The notes under the pieces: model-generated
Databases searched by the model: none
Told to the model about the DNA's origin: nothing
The model's input: only the letters and a program-made list of their open reading frames with translations
Made by a program: the position numbers and the translations under genes
Assembly (NCBI GenBank): GCA_050694215.1
Contig: JBOGXB010000104.1
Span: 1-5,190 of the forward strand
Length of the DNA stretch: 5,190 bases
Source of the DNA: JBOGXB01 sp050694215
GTDB lineage: Bacteria; Actinomycetota; CADDZG01; WHSQ01
Direction: 5' to 3'
Shown: positions 5,076 to 5,190 of the stretch, piece after piece
Layout: each line of letters begins with the position of its first letter
Numbering within the stretch: position 1 is the stretch's first letter

Positions 5076-5190
5076 TTGAACAAGAAGCAACTCATCGATT
5101 CGGTGGCAGGCAAGACCGGCGAGAGCAAGCGCCTCGTCGGTGACGTGATCGAAACGGCACTCGATCAGATCACGAGCCAGGTCAAGAAGG
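5076..5190 (+). CDS. HU-family nucleoid DNA-binding protein (3' partial)
   Basis: The first 38 residues are visible before the window ends: a TTG start, then NKKQLIDSVAGKTGESKRL, then VIETALDQITSQVKK. This matches the two N-terminal helices of bacterial HU/IHF-type histone-like proteins, with the typical N-K-x-x-L-I-D opening, the KTG turn and a second helix leading to a Lys-rich end. HU dimers bend and compact DNA non-specifically. The beta-arm that inserts into the minor groove, and any Lys-rich C-terminal tail of the actinobacterial type, would lie beyond the window. The gene has its own SD and probably its own promoter, so it is likely a neighbour of the tad cluster rather than part of it. 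Confidence 0.9.
   Translation, partial: MNKKQLIDSVAGKTGESKRLVGDVIETALDQITSQVKK

Noticed and set aside
1..5190. Mobile element, CRISPR, tRNA or rRNA signals
   Set aside because: I saw no terminal repeats, regularly spaced repeats, cloverleaf-like sequence or rRNA-like sequence; the window is almost fully occupied by the tad genes.

Overview
The window is a co-directional (+ strand) fragment of an actinobacterial tad (tight adherence, type IVc / Flp pilus) locus, followed by the start of a gene for an HU-type nucleoid protein. Base composition is roughly two-thirds G+C by eye. GTG and TTG starts are frequent, and genes overlap by 4 nt (GTGA, TTGA, ATGA). The CpaF, TadB, TadC and TadE types, and the absence of any secretin-like gene in the visible part, all suggest an Actinomycetota genome. 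I cannot assign a genus; a poorly characterised or environmental lineage is possible, but that is inference.

Layout: (1) <1-607, C-terminal part of a CpaE/TadZ-like P-loop ATPase, entering from outside the window. (2) 610-1830, the CpaF/TadA secretion ATPase. (3) 1827-2675, TadB-like inner-membrane platform protein. (4) 2672-3577, TadC-like platform protein. (5) 3592-3777, a 61-residue single-span protein best read as the Flp-type major pilin, with an unusual processing site. (6) 3756-4166, TadE-like pseudopilin. (7) 4163-4573, a second TadE/TadF-like pseudopilin. (8) 4570-4992, a short TadG-like protein. (9) 83 bp of intergenic DNA with a GC palindrome, a likely -10 element and a strong Shine-Dalgarno. 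(10) 5076->5190, the HU N-terminus.

How they would work together, by analogy with known Tad systems: the CpaE-like protein localises the machine, CpaF hydrolyses ATP, and TadB/TadC form the membrane platform on which the small Flp-like pilin is assembled. The TadE/F/G-like proteins act as minor pilins or pseudopilins. The prepilin peptidase (TadV/CpaA type) and any CpaB homologue are not in the window and presumably lie upstream or elsewhere. Tight packing and overlaps imply one polycistronic mRNA with translational coupling. Only cpaF and the Flp-like gene carry strong Shine-Dalgarno sequences inside the cluster.

I see no mobile element, CRISPR array, tRNA or rRNA, and no wholly new system. 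The most notable points are the non-canonical pilin (Gly at -1 but Trp instead of Glu at +5, with two C-terminal cysteines) and the palindrome/-10 arrangement in front of HU.
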